NCBI RefSeq assembly: GCF_015627125.1
Contig: NZ_VTDO01000001.1
Coordinates: 1 to 64,000 of the forward strand
Direction: 5' to 3'
Origin: Acinetobacter rathckeae
Lineage (GTDB): Bacteria > Pseudomonadota > Gammaproteobacteria > Pseudomonadales > Moraxellaceae
DNA length: 64,000 bases
This document shows, one piece after another, positions 1 to 8,824 of the stretch. The notes beneath the pieces were generated by a model, which saw only the letters and a list, made by a program, of their open reading frames with translations, had not been told where the DNA came from and ran no database searches. The translations under genes and the position numbers were made by a program. Position 1 is the stretch's first letter. Each line of letters begins with the position of its first letter.

Positions 1-21
1 AAAACAGTCCATAAACAGTTA

Positions 22-137
22 TGCTGGCGACTATAGCAAGAGTGAACCACCTGATCCCTTCCCGAACTCAGAAGTGAAACCTCTTCGCGCTGATGGTAGT
101 GTGGGATTACCCATGTGAGAGTAAGTCATCGCCAGCA
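22..137 (+). rRNA. rrf: 5S ribosomal RNA
   Basis: The sequence matches the gammaproteobacterial 5S core (for example CCTGATCCCTTCCCGAACTC followed by GAAGTGAAAC). The ends TGCTGGC (22-28) and GCCAGCA (131-137) pair to form helix I, giving a 116-nt molecule, close to the length usual in Acinetobacter. A rho-independent terminator follows directly, so this is the distal end of an rRNA operon whose 23S gene lies left of the window. Confidence 0.95.
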
Positions 138-150
138 TCTTATTCCTTAA

Positions 151-181
151 AAAGCCCCCTATAATAAGGGGGCTTTTTTTT
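151..181 (+). terminator. rRNA operon terminator
   Basis: An 8-bp perfect stem, AGCCCCCT (153-160) with AGGGGGCT (167-174), and a 6-nt loop are followed by a run of T. It ends the rRNA operon after the 5S gene. Confidence 0.9.
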
Positions 182-236
182 ATGCTGGAAAAAATTAATA
201 GTGAATCATGAAGACTCGATTTCAAAAAAACTATAG

Positions 237-265
237 TTTTGCTTTTAAAATAATGTAGATAAAAT
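237..265 (+). promoter_or_regulatory. candidate sigma70 promoter for mlaFEDCB
   Basis: TTTTGC (237-242) and TAAAAT (260-265) are separated by 17 bp, about 50 bp before the mlaF start. This is a match by eye to -35/-10 elements and is weak in the -35 box. Confidence 0.3.
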
Positions 266-313
266 AAATGAACTTCTTTATGCTACCTGTTAAATAGCCA
301 TGAAGCACTTATT

Positions 314-1132
314 ATGAATAATATTGCATCATCAGATTTAAATGCATTAATTAGCATTAAAAACTTAAGTTTTAAACGTGGTGACAGAGTAATCTACGAA
401 AATGTAGATATGCAAATTCGACGTGGTCAAGTCACTGCAATTATGGGTCCATCTGGTACAGGTAAAACAACATTACTCCGCTTGATTGGTGGTCAATTAT
501 CACCCGATGAAGGCACTGTATTTTTAGATGGTGTCGATATTTCGACAATGAGCAGGCATGACTTATTTGCTGCACGTGCAAGAATGGGTATGCTTTTTCA
601 AAGTGGTGCACTCTTTACTGATATGTCAGTCTATGAAAATGTCGCTTTCCCGATACGTGCACATACTCAACTGCCAGAACATTTGATTGCTGAACTTGTT
701 GCCTTGAAATTAGAATCTGTGGGTTTGAAAGGTGCTGAAAAATTAATGCCATCTGAGTTATCTGGTGGTATGAATCGTCGCGTTGCTTTGGCACGTGCGA
801 TTGCACTTGACCCAGAATTGATTATGTATGATGAGCCTTTTGCAGGACAAGACCCTATTGTTATGGGGGTACTTACACGTTTAATTCGGTCATTGCGTGA
901 TGCATTAGATTTAACAACAATTATTGTGTCGCATGATGTTAAAGAAACCATGTCGATCGCTGATTATATTTATATTGTGGCAGATGGCCGTATTCAGGGT
1001 GAAGGTACACCTGAACAGCTTGTTCAGCACGAATCTGCTTTTGTACAGCAGTTTTTAAATGGTCATGCTGAGGGTCCTGTAGGTTTTCAATTTAATTCCA
1101 CTGAATATTTAAACCAAGAGGTAACGTCGTGA
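314..1132 (+). CDS. mlaF: MlaF, ATPase of the Mla phospholipid transporter
   Basis: Cytoplasmic ABC ATPase that powers MlaFEDB, the inner-membrane complex moving phospholipids between the inner membrane and periplasmic MlaC to keep the outer membrane asymmetric. Visible motifs are Walker [10 protein letters not shown] (residues 45-53), signature LSGGM (149-153), Walker B LIMYDEP (169-175) with catalytic Glu174, and switch His207. The 272-aa length is normal for the family. It is the first gene of mlaFEDCB; its TGA overlaps the GTG start of mlaE (GTGA), suggesting translational coupling. No strong Shine-Dalgarno sequence is seen before the ATG. Confidence 0.95.
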   Translation: MNNIASSDLNALISIKNLSFKRGDRVIYENVDMQIRRGQVTAIMGPSGTGKTTLLRLIGGQLSPDEGTVFLDGVDISTMSRHDLFAARARMGMLFQSGALFTDMSVYENVAFPIRAHTQLPEHLIAELVALKLESVGLKGAEKLMPSELSGGMNRRVALARAIALDPELIMYDEPFAGQDPIVMGVLTRLIRSLRDALDLTTIIVSHDVKETMSIADYIYIVADGRIQGEGTPEQLVQHESAFVQQFLNGHAEGPVGFQFNSTEYLNQEVTS

Positions 1133-1905
1133 ATGCGATAGCCTTATTAGGTCGTTATGTGATTAATGCAGTACGTGGTATAGGTGTTGCTACCTTATTA
1201 CTGCTTCAGATTATGCTGTCTAAGCCAACAGTGATCGGCATACGTTTGTTTATACAGCAAATGTATAAAGTCGGTGTGTTATCTTTACTAATTATTGTTG
1301 TGTCTGGCCTATTTATTGGCTTAGTCATTGGTTTGCAAGGCTATACTATTTTAGTAAACGTTGGTAGTGAGTCTATGTTGGGCACAATGGTTGCTCTGAC
1401 TTTGTTAAGAGAGCTTGCTCCTGTCGTTGCAGCATTATTGTTCGCAGGCCGTGCTGGTTCTGCATTAGCTGCTGAAATAGGGCTGATGAAAGCCACAGAG
1501 CAACTTTCTAGCATGGAAATGATTGGTGTTGACCCTCTAAAAAGAATTGTTTCACCACGATTATGGGCAGGTATTGTAAGTTTGCCTATGCTGACAGTAA
1601 TTTTTGCGGCTGTTGGAATTTTTGGTGGTAAATTGGTTGGTGTGGACTTTTTAGGTGTAGATGCTGGTTCATTTTGGAGTGGCATGCAAAGTAGTGTGAA
1701 TTTTTTTCATGATGTACTTAATGGCGTGATTAAAAGTATTATTTTTGCAGTGGTATGTACTTGGATTGCTGTTTACCAAGGTTATGCATGTAATCCAACG
1801 TCTGAAGGAATTGCGACAGCGACAACAAGAACAGTTGTGTATTCATCATTATGTGTTTTAGGGTTTGATTTTGTGTTGACTGCGGTCATGTTTGGAGGCG
1901 TCTAA
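1129..1905 (+). CDS. mlaE: MlaE, permease of the Mla transporter
   Basis: Integral membrane permease of the MlaE/YrbE family, 258 aa with about five or six hydrophobic segments. Two MlaE subunits form the lipid path between MlaF and the MlaD ring. The conserved family stretch around residues 85-130 ([20 protein letters not shown]) is intact. The start is GTG at 1129, overlapping the mlaF stop; the stop codon overlaps the mlaD start (TAATG). These overlaps and the gene order define the operon. Confidence 0.95.
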   Translation: MNAIALLGRYVINAVRGIGVATLLLLQIMLSKPTVIGIRLFIQQMYKVGVLSLLIIVVSGLFIGLVIGLQGYTILVNVGSESMLGTMVALTLLRELAPVVAALLFAGRAGSALAAEIGLMKATEQLSSMEMIGVDPLKRIVSPRLWAGIVSLPMLTVIFAAVGIFGGKLVGVDFLGVDAGSFWSGMQSSVNFFHDVLNGVIKSIIFAVVCTWIAVYQGYACNPTSEGIATATTRTVVYSSLCVLGFDFVLTAVMFGGV

Positions 1906-2582
1906 TGAAAGCTCGTGTGAGTGAATTGACCGTAGGTATATTTGTGATTCTCTTCGGTTTAGCTTTATTCTTTTTAGCGATGAAAGTCAGTGGTTTAGCA
2001 GGTAGTAGTTTAGGTACAACCTATCAAATGACAGCAACTTTTGATAATGTAAATGGGCTAAAAAACCGTGCTAAAGTGACTATGAGTGGTGTGACTGTTG
2101 GTCGTGTAGATGCAATTAGTTTAGATCCTGTATCACGTTTAGCAAAGGTAACATTTTCGCTTGATAAAAACTTAACGACATTTTCTCCTGACCAATTAAA
2201 ATCAGTTGAAAAGGATTCGTTAGAAGAATTACGTTATGGCGATGATTATCAACAAGCAAACGCTCAGAAACAAAAAGAAATGGAAAAACAACTGTTAGAT
2301 AGCATGAAATCCATTACAAATATAGATTCAGATGCTTATATTATGGTTGCAACCAATGGCTTGCTAGGTGAAAAATACTTGAAAATTGTACCCGGCGGTG
2401 GCGTAAGTTATTTAAAGCCTGGTTCAAGTATTAATAATACTCAAGGTACGATGGATCTTGAAGATTTAATTAGTAAGTTTGTGACAGGTATGGGTAAATC
2501 AAGCCCAAGTACTGAAGCCAATTCTTCAGATACTGCACCAGCCCAATCTACAAAAGATGCACAACCATCGTTTACTGAATAG
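1905..2582 (+). CDS. mlaD: MlaD, MCE-domain subunit
   Basis: Inner-membrane-anchored MCE protein, 225 aa, which forms a hexameric ring that passes lipid between MlaE and MlaC. It has a short cytoplasmic N-terminus, one membrane segment (about 7-27) and an MCE domain from about residue 39. Compared with the E. coli protein, the MCE domain carries a charged insertion at roughly residues 92-140 (rich in Glu, Gln and Lys) before the conserved NGLLGEKYL motif at 151-159. The C-terminal tail is Ser/Thr rich. GGAGG lies about 10 bases before the ATG. Confidence 0.93.
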   Translation: MKARVSELTVGIFVILFGLALFFLAMKVSGLAGSSLGTTYQMTATFDNVNGLKNRAKVTMSGVTVGRVDAISLDPVSRLAKVTFSLDKNLTTFSPDQLKSVEKDSLEELRYGDDYQQANAQKQKEMEKQLLDSMKSITNIDSDAYIMVATNGLLGEKYLKIVPGGGVSYLKPGSSINNTQGTMDLEDLISKFVTGMGKSSPSTEANSSDTAPAQSTKDAQPSFTE

Positions 2583-2601
2583 TGTTTTAGGAGTGAATGT
2601 T

Positions 2602-3228
2602 TTGACAAATGTATTTAAACAAATGATGGTAGCGACTGCTTTAGTTGCAAGTATTGGCACAGCAGTTGCGGCTCCAGCCCAAGCACCGAATGACTTTATT
2701 AGAACTGTCGCTGACGGTTTGATTGGCCGTTTAAAAGCGGAGCATAACCAATTACAAAATAATCCAGCTGCAGTAAATGCAATTGTGAAACAAAATTTAG
2801 AACCGTATGTAGACGTACAAGCTTTTACCCGTATTGTGATGGGGACGTATGCTTCTCCGCAAAGTAGTACCCCACAACAGCGTGCAAATTTTGAGAAGAG
2901 TTTACGTCAAAGTTTGATTCAAAACTATGGTTCCGCTTTGGCTAAATATTCAAATCAGTCATATGCGATTCGTCCATATCGTCCATCGGCAAGCGCTTAT
3001 CAGGTGGTGACTTTAGACTTTATTAATCAGGGTCAAAAAACCCCGATTGCTTTCCAATTGTCTGATAACAATAATCAATGGAAAATTCGTAATATCAATG
3101 TTGCGGGTATTGATTTAGGTTTACAGTTTAGAAATCAATTTGCTTCGAGTGTGCAACGTTCAGGTGGTGATTTAGATAAAGCGATTGCAAGTTTCCAACC
3201 CGATGCTGATGCAGCAGTGAAGAAGTAA
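2602..3228 (+). CDS. mlaC: MlaC, periplasmic phospholipid carrier
   Basis: Periplasmic shuttle protein that carries phospholipid between the outer-membrane MlaA-porin complex and MlaD. I place the start at TTG 2602: AGGAG (2588-2592) lies nine bases upstream, and the product then begins with a typical signal peptide (MTNVFKQMMVATALVASIGT, cleavage near AVAA). A longer reading from ATG 2557 would overlap mlaD and put a charged stretch before the signal. GTG at 2593 abuts the Shine-Dalgarno too closely. From TTG the product is 208 aa, normal for MlaC. Confidence 0.9.
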   Translation: MTNVFKQMMVATALVASIGTAVAAPAQAPNDFIRTVADGLIGRLKAEHNQLQNNPAAVNAIVKQNLEPYVDVQAFTRIVMGTYASPQSSTPQQRANFEKSLRQSLIQNYGSALAKYSNQSYAIRPYRPSASAYQVVTLDFINQGQKTPIAFQLSDNNNQWKIRNINVAGIDLGLQFRNQFASSVQRSGGDLDKAIASFQPDADAAVKK

Positions 3229-3231
3229 GCG

Positions 3232-3531
3232 ATGCGAGCTGAATTAAGGGTGGTCAATCAGGCTTTGGTGATTCAAGGCAAGATTGACTTTACCAATGCC
3301 GAGCAAGTGTATCAACAAGGGCTAAAGGTGATCTTGAAGCACGCTTCTTTCCCAGTCGTGATTGATTTATCTGCTTTAGAACATGGAAATACGTTGGTGC
3401 TTGCTGTGTTTGTGCAATGGTTACGTCAAGTACCAAGTTTTGATGATTTGGTGTTTAAGTCTGTGCCAAATAAAATGTTGAAGATTATACAGTCTTGTCA
3501 TTTAGAGCATCAACTAAAGATGGTTGCATAA
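3232..3531 (+). CDS. mlaB: MlaB, STAS-domain subunit
   Basis: A 99-aa cytoplasmic STAS-domain protein which binds MlaF and is needed for assembly and activity of the transporter. The pattern VVIDLSALEHGNTLVLAVFV near residues 42-61 matches the STAS beta strand and following helix, with the Ser/Thr position of anti-sigma antagonists replaced as in MlaB proteins. It starts four bases after mlaC and is the last gene of the operon, followed by a bidirectional terminator. Confidence 0.88.
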   Translation: MRAELRVVNQALVIQGKIDFTNAEQVYQQGLKVILKHASFPVVIDLSALEHGNTLVLAVFVQWLRQVPSFDDLVFKSVPNKMLKIIQSCHLEHQLKMVA

Positions 3532-3542
3532 CATCAACGAAC

Positions 3543-3576
3543 AAAAAAAGCATCTGAATGATGCTTTTTTTGTTTT
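3543..3576. terminator. bidirectional terminator between mlaB and corA
   Basis: AAAAAAAGCATC, a short loop and GATGCTTTTTTT form a hairpin with A-run and T-run flanks, serving the convergent mla operon (+) and corA (-). Confidence 0.8.
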
Positions 3577-4587
3577 TTAAATCCATTTTTTCCATTTAAA
3601 ATAAAAATAGGGACCAATAAAAGAAAGACATAAAAAACCACCAACAATGACTAAACTAATGGGACTATGTGCATAAGGAAGTTCTTCAATGTTCATACCA
3701 TATACGCTAGAAATGAGCATGGGTGGTGCAAGCATGCTTGGTAAAATAGAGAAGCGTCGAATAGTATCATTTTGTTCAGTATTAATGAACCCTGAAGTGG
3801 TGTCCATTAAAAAGCGGACTTTTTGGAATAAGAATGCATTATGTTCAACCAGTGAACGTACATCTTCGCTCATTTCACGAATTTCTGAGTCATAAATATG
3901 ACTGCCTAAGGCCCGTGGTCTAGACAAGAAAGTGAGAATACGACGTAAATCAATCAGGCAAAGCTGTGCTTTACCGAGCATGTCCTCTTGTTGTGCTAAA
4001 CGGGTAATCATGTCATCTAGGTCGAGATGTTTTTCTCGGTGATGGTTGTTAAGCACATCGGTCGAATATTTTTCAAGGTCTTTGTGAATGTCTTCTAGAA
4101 TATCGGCGAGTTCATCAAGTTTTGCCTCAAATAAACCAAGTAAAATCCAAATTGGGTCTTTGTAGTCACGGTCGTAGTCATTACGTCTTGCACGTGAGCG
4201 AAAGGCACGAAAAGCTAAAAGTTTTTCACCGCGTAGGGTAATTAGGCGTTCTTGATTCAAAATAAAAGCAACGGTTTGTACGGTGGCTAAGATACCGTCA
4301 TCATCATGCTCATTGTCTGCTTGATAGTTTCTATTTTTGGTGAGAAAGTAGGTACTCACATGAAGTACGCCATCATCATCACGGTAGAAGCGCGCAGATG
4401 ATGAAATATCTTCTAACGATTTGAGCGTTGGAAGATTTTGTTGATAGGCATCAGTGACCCATTGTTGTTCTTCTTGAGATGGAGCGATAAGATCGACCCA
4501 TACCCAGTCTGGGTGTAGGTCAAAGCCGCCGTTGATGGCGCCATCTTCCAAACTACCACGCTCTGTGGCATAAAAAGCTTCAAGCAT
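3577..4587 (-). CDS. corA: CorA-family divalent metal ion transporter
   Basis: Inner-membrane Mg2+/Co2+ channel of the CorA family, 336 aa. It has a large cytoplasmic domain, two C-terminal membrane helices and the signature YGMN at 296-299, followed by the short periplasmic loop (EELPYA) and the basic tail KWKKWI. AAGGAG lies 11 bases before the chosen ATG; a nearer ATG is in another frame and gives no family match. Single gene, convergent with mlaB. Confidence 0.92.
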   Translation of the reverse strand: MLEAFYATERGSLEDGAINGGFDLHPDWVWVDLIAPSQEEQQWVTDAYQQNLPTLKSLEDISSSARFYRDDDGVLHVSTYFLTKNRNYQADNEHDDDGILATVQTVAFILNQERLITLRGEKLLAFRAFRSRARRNDYDRDYKDPIWILLGLFEAKLDELADILEDIHKDLEKYSTDVLNNHHREKHLDLDDMITRLAQQEDMLGKAQLCLIDLRRILTFLSRPRALGSHIYDSEIREMSEDVRSLVEHNAFLFQKVRFLMDTTSGFINTEQNDTIRRFSILPSMLAPPMLISSVYGMNIEELPYAHSPISLVIVGGFLCLSFIGPYFYFKWKKWI

Positions 4588-4730
4588 TGGAGCATGTTCT
4601 CCTTTGAGTAGAATGGTTGCAATGATGTGTGTATTTTAGTCAAGCAAAAGATTAAAAACAGTGTTCAATTTCTTGTTTGCATGAAAAACATACACTTTGC
4701 TTTATTATTACTGATAATTAGGTCGTTTTT

Positions 4731-5315
4731 ATGAAATCTATCGCAATTTTTTGTGGTTCTAAACCCGGGCTTGAACCGTGTTTTATTGAATCTGCCGAAC
4801 AGACGGGCCGTTATTTGGCTAAGCAGGGTAAAACTTTGGTGTATGGCGGCGGTCGTTCAGGTTTAATGGGTGTTGTTGCTGATAGTGCATTACAGGCAGG
4901 TGGACGAGTTGTTGGTGTCATGCCAAAGGCTTTGGTGGGTATGGAGCTTGCACATAAGGGCTTGACGGAAATGTATATTGTCGAATCTATGCATGAGCGT
5001 AAGTTAAAGATGTCTGAGTTGTCAGATGGTTTTATTGCATTGCCTGGAGGCGCGGGTACTTTAGAAGAAATCTTTGAACAATGGACTTGGGCTCAGTTGG
5101 GTATACATACAAAACCATGTGGTTTTTTAAATGTTGAGGGGTTTTATCAACCGTTATTAGAGATGATTGAGCAGACGGTTCGTACTGGGTTTACGCAGTC
5201 ACGTTTTGCCACAGCACTGTGTGTGTCTGATCAGATTGAGGCCTTGGTTACACAATTTGAGAACTATCAAAGACCTGAACCCAAATGGGGTGCACAAGAT
5301 CAGGTTGTGCCTTAA
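4731..5315 (+). CDS. LOG-family nucleotide 5'-monophosphate phosphoribohydrolase
   Basis: LOG/TIGR00730 protein, 194 aa. The family removes the base from nucleoside monophosphates; plant members make active cytokinin, and bacterial members are often mislabelled lysine decarboxylase. The paired motifs are present: GGGRSGLMG (39-47) and PGGAGTLEE (105-113), with a Glu-containing active site. The Rossmann-like start SIAIFCGSKPG is typical. It lies tail to tail with comF, with only two bases between the stop codons. The in vivo substrate cannot be read from sequence. Confidence 0.9.
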   Translation: MKSIAIFCGSKPGLEPCFIESAEQTGRYLAKQGKTLVYGGGRSGLMGVVADSALQAGGRVVGVMPKALVGMELAHKGLTEMYIVESMHERKLKMSELSDGFIALPGGAGTLEEIFEQWTWAQLGIHTKPCGFLNVEGFYQPLLEMIEQTVRTGFTQSRFATALCVSDQIEALVTQFENYQRPEPKWGAQDQVVP

Positions 5316-5317
5316 TT

Positions 5318-5941
5318 TTATGCGACAGCAGCGATACAAATGACATGAATGTGTTTACAGCCGATTTGTTCTAGTTTGAGTTTCAATGCTTGAATAGAAC
5401 TGCCTGTGGTGACCACATCATCAATAATTAAAACATGACGATATTTGATACGCTGTTTGTCTTTTATTTTAAACTGCTGCTGAATATTGTTAGTGAGTCG
5501 TTCGCTACGGCTTTGCCCTTTTTGGCTGTGCTCTTTAATGCGTTCAATGGGGGCCCAAATGGGTAGGCGGTATTTTTTTGCAATGATCTTTGCCAGAAGA
5601 TGTGCTTGGTTGAAGCCTCGTTCATGTAAACGAGCGGTAGAGATGGGCATAGCGACTATGGCTTGCACGTTGGGTATTTTAATCTGATCGAGCAAGTCGC
5701 TAAATAGCCTGAGGTATTGTAGTTGATGGTTGTACTTGAATTTTTGAATAATTTTATTGATCGGATATTGGTACTGTGCTGTGGTAAGGATTGAAATATC
5801 TTGCTTGTTGAGATGTTGTGGTTGGACTTTTAAGTGTTGCCAACAGTCGTTGCAAACACTACGTTGATTTTGAGCGTTTGCATGTTCACACAGCACACAT
5901 GGTTGAAGTGTGCTAAGTTTTGAAAGAAGTAGATTAAACAT
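5318..5941 (-). CDS. comF: ComF-family phosphoribosyltransferase-like protein
   Basis: ComF family protein needed for natural transformation in several bacteria, thought to act in the cytoplasm on incoming single-stranded DNA. An N-terminal four-Cys zinc motif (CVLC and CNDC) is followed by a PRTase domain with the PRPP loop VLIIDDVVTTGSS. The reading frame is open upstream to 6025, but the sequence before FNLLLSK is read from within recG and is unlike the family. I prefer ATG 5941 (5947 is also possible), which overlaps the recG stop and suggests coupling. No clear Shine-Dalgarno sequence. Confidence 0.88.
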   Translation of the reverse strand: MFNLLLSKLSTLQPCVLCEHANAQNQRSVCNDCWQHLKVQPQHLNKQDISILTTAQYQYPINKIIQKFKYNHQLQYLRLFSDLLDQIKIPNVQAIVAMPISTARLHERGFNQAHLLAKIIAKKYRLPIWAPIERIKEHSQKGQSRSERLTNNIQQQFKIKDKQRIKYRHVLIIDDVVTTGSSIQALKLKLEQIGCKHIHVICIAAVA

Positions 5942-7973
5942 AAGCATAACGAGGGGCATTGGGTAGCCAACGGTTGAGCAGGGCATCAACGGTTTTTGGG
6001 TCTTGTTGCATGAGTTGCTGTGCAATGTGTTGTGCTTGGTCGAGTAGGTACTGGTCTCTTTCTAAGTTGGCAACTTTAAAGCCTAAGTCGCCTGTTTGTT
6101 TTGTACCAAGGAGTTCGCCCGGCCCTCGAATTTGTAGGTCTTTTTCTGCAATCACAAAGCCATCATTACTTTCTTTTAAAATGCTAAGGCGTTCTTGACC
6201 ATGCTGTGAAAGTGGGTTTTTATAAAGCAATACACAAAAGCTGGCCTGTGCACCTCGTCCAACACGTCCTCTGAGCTGATGCAGTTGGGAAAGACCTAAA
6301 CGCTCTGCATTTTCGATAATCATAATACTTGCATTGGGTACATCGACACCGACTTCGATGACTGTGGTGGCAATGAGTAGTTGTAGTTCATTGTCTTTAA
6401 AAGATTGCATGACTGCTTGTTTTTCGTTGGCTTTCATTTTTCCATGTACTAAACCGACATTTAGTTCGGGAAAGCGTTGTTGTATTTCTACGTAGGTGGC
6501 TTCAGCGGCTTGAGCGTCTAGGGTTTCAGATTGTTCAACTAAGGTACAGACCCAATAGGCTTGTTTACCTTCAGCACAGTTGTTGGCAATGCGTTGTAAG
6601 ACATCTTCTCTGCGTTCTAACGGTACAGTAACCGTTTGGATTGGGGTACGCCCGGGTGGCAGTTCATCAATGATTGATGTATCTAGGTCACCATAAGCAC
6701 TCATGGCGAGTGTACGAGGAATGGGGGTGGCGGTCATGATGAGTTGATGTGGTGTGGTGTGGTTGGGCCCTTTATCTCTTAAGGCAAGGCGTTGGTCTAC
6801 GCCAAAGCGGTGCTGTTCATCAATAATGACTAAGCCGAGTTGTTTAAAAGCCACACTGTCTTGAAATAGGGCATGTGTGCCTACCACCATTTTAGCAATG
6901 CCCTGTTGTATGGTCGCCTCTGCAACTTGGCGTGCTTTGCCTTTTTGTTTACCCGATAACCAAGAGACTTGTATGCCTAAGGGTTCTAACCAGCGTTTAA
7001 AGTTAAGGTAGTGTTGTTCCGCTAAAATTTCAGTGGGTGCCATAAGAGCGACTTGCCAATCTGACTCTAGAGCATGGCAGGCAGCCACGGCGGCAACAAG
7101 GGTTTTTCCTGCACCCACATCGCCCTGTACTAACCTGAGCATGGGTTTATTTTGTGTGAGGTCATTGAGTATGTCTTGTGAAACACGTTGCTGTGCATTG
7201 GTCAGTGAAAATGGCAAGGTTGCCAAAAGTGCTTTAACAAGCTGTTTACTGGGCTGACAGCGTGCAGATGCCGTGTGTTGAACATAGGCTCTACGCGTGA
7301 GTAAACTGAGTTGGTGGCTGATCAGTTCTTCTAAAATAAGCCGTTGCTGTGCAGGGTGTTGACCGTGCATAAGCTGTTGCATGTTGGCTTGTAACGGTGG
7401 GTGGTGTATGTAGGACAATGCATCTTTCAATGCATAACCATTGCTGAATTTTGCGGGTAGTAATTCTGTTAATTCTTGGCTGTGTAAGTCAAAGGCCTTT
7501 TGTATATATTCTCTCAGTTTTTTTTGGTTCAGCCCTTCTGTACTTGGATAAATGGCTGTTAAGCGACTGTGTTGGCTTAAAGGTTCTAATGTGAGTATTT
7601 CAGGGTGATACAGTTCTAACCCCCTTGCGCCAATACGGACTTCACCAAAGAAGCGTACACGTTGGCCGATGGTGAGTTTGTCGGTAAGTGCTTTATAAAT
7701 ATGGTAAAAGCGTAAAGTGACTTTGCCAAACTCATCTTGGACTTGTACAGCCATAGATTTACGTTTACCTGGTGGAAAGTCGACAGATTTGACTTCCCCC
7801 TCAAGCAAGTAGCTTCGCCCAATGCTTAATTGGTTCATGGCAACAATCGTGCTACGATCTTCGTAATCACGAGGCAAGTGAAACAGCAGATCATCTGTGC
7901 TAAATAGATGGAGCTTTTCAAGTAGGTTGCAGGCGGTTGTGGTCACGCCTTTGAGGTCACGAATTAAAGCCAT
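5934..7973 (-). CDS. recG: RecG, ATP-dependent DNA helicase
   Basis: Double-strand DNA translocase that reverses stalled forks and processes Holliday junctions and R-loops. At 679 aa it is full length. The N-terminal wedge/OB domain is followed by the helicase core with Walker A GDVGAGKT, Walker B DEQH (IIDEQHRFG), motif III TATPIPRTLA and motif VI QLRGRVGRG. It overlaps comF downstream. The start codon lies 18 bp from the divergent start at 7992, so any divergent promoters must reach into coding sequence. Confidence 0.96.
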   Translation of the reverse strand: MALIRDLKGVTTTACNLLEKLHLFSTDDLLFHLPRDYEDRSTIVAMNQLSIGRSYLLEGEVKSVDFPPGKRKSMAVQVQDEFGKVTLRFYHIYKALTDKLTIGQRVRFFGEVRIGARGLELYHPEILTLEPLSQHSRLTAIYPSTEGLNQKKLREYIQKAFDLHSQELTELLPAKFSNGYALKDALSYIHHPPLQANMQQLMHGQHPAQQRLILEELISHQLSLLTRRAYVQHTASARCQPSKQLVKALLATLPFSLTNAQQRVSQDILNDLTQNKPMLRLVQGDVGAGKTLVAAVAACHALESDWQVALMAPTEILAEQHYLNFKRWLEPLGIQVSWLSGKQKGKARQVAEATIQQGIAKMVVGTHALFQDSVAFKQLGLVIIDEQHRFGVDQRLALRDKGPNHTTPHQLIMTATPIPRTLAMSAYGDLDTSIIDELPPGRTPIQTVTVPLERREDVLQRIANNCAEGKQAYWVCTLVEQSETLDAQAAEATYVEIQQRFPELNVGLVHGKMKANEKQAVMQSFKDNELQLLIATTVIEVGVDVPNASIMIIENAERLGLSQLHQLRGRVGRGAQASFCVLLYKNPLSQHGQERLSILKESNDGFVIAEKDLQIRGPGELLGTKQTGDLGFKVANLERDQYLLDQAQHIAQQLMQQDPKTVDALLNRWLPNAPRYAYV

Positions 7974-7991
7974 ATGGGTTTAGGTCATATC

Positions 7992-8810
7992 ATGCATATT
8001 TTATTTATAGGTTATGGTAAAACATCACAGCGAGTTGCAAAACATTTATTTGCACAAGGTCATCAAATTACTGCACTGAGTCGTACAGAAAAAACAGGTG
8101 TGCCTCACTTATGCCAAGATATTGCTCAGATTGATTTAAGTCAGCTCGATCCGATTGATTGTGTGTATATTTTATTGAGCCCACAACAGCGGAGTATAGA
8201 AAGTTATAAAGATACTTATTTGAACAGTGCAGAGGCGATTATTCAGGCTTTAGGTCAGCACCCGATACAACGCTGTATTGTGGTGTCTTCAACACGTGTT
8301 TATAACGGGCATGTGGGTGGTGTGGTGAATGATGATACCCCAGTGGCAACGAATGATGTGCAAGGGCAGATTTTGCATGGCATGGAACAGGCTTATGCGC
8401 AGGCATTTACTACACGTTGTGTGATTGTTCGGCCATCGGGTATTTATGGTGCCAGCGTAGAGCGTATGCTTAAGCTTGCCAAAAATACGACACAGTATGA
8501 ACAATTGCATTGGACAAATCGTATACATATAGATGATTTAGCACGGTTTTTAGCAACACTTGCTACATTAGAGACGTTGAAGTCACATTATATTGTCAGT
8601 GATTCAAAACCGTATCCATTACATGAGGTGTTAATGTGGTTTCAAAAGCAATGTGGGCTACCTTTACTCAAATATAAGGCTACAGCTGAAACAGGCAAAA
8701 AAATCTATGCAACGAATCTACAAGCTTTGGGTTTTGATCTTGAGTATCCAAATTGCTTTGATGTGTATTTGAAGCAACTAGTCATCAATAAAAAAGCATC
8801 AGATGACTGA
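7992..8810 (+). CDS. NAD(P)-binding Rossmann/SDR-like protein (YeeZ type)
   Basis: Extended SDR-like protein of 272 aa from the ATG at 7992. The N-terminus MHILFIGYGKTSQRVAKHL is a dinucleotide-binding fold with G-x-G-x-x-(x)-x. VVSSTRVYNG and RPSGIYG are typical of the NAD-dependent epimerase/dehydratase superfamily, although the catalytic YxxxK is not evident. An upstream in-frame ATG at 7974 would add MGLGHI and overlap the recG start codon region; TAGGT before 7992 favours the shorter form. The substrate is unknown. Confidence 0.8.
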   Translation: MHILFIGYGKTSQRVAKHLFAQGHQITALSRTEKTGVPHLCQDIAQIDLSQLDPIDCVYILLSPQQRSIESYKDTYLNSAEAIIQALGQHPIQRCIVVSSTRVYNGHVGGVVNDDTPVATNDVQGQILHGMEQAYAQAFTTRCVIVRPSGIYGASVERMLKLAKNTTQYEQLHWTNRIHIDDLARFLATLATLETLKSHYIVSDSKPYPLHEVLMWFQKQCGLPLLKYKATAETGKKIYATNLQALGFDLEYPNCFDVYLKQLVINKKASDD

Positions 8811-8818
8811 TGCTTTTG
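8789..8818. terminator. bidirectional terminator
   Basis: AAAAAAGCATCAG, loop ATGA, CTGATGCTTTT. It overlaps the end of the Rossmann-fold gene and sits just before the plsB stop, serving both convergent genes. Confidence 0.75.
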
Positions 8819-8824
8819 GTTGGC

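Noticed and set aside
31..225. Minus-strand open frame across the 5S rRNA
   Set aside because: Overlaps the structured 5S gene and its terminator.
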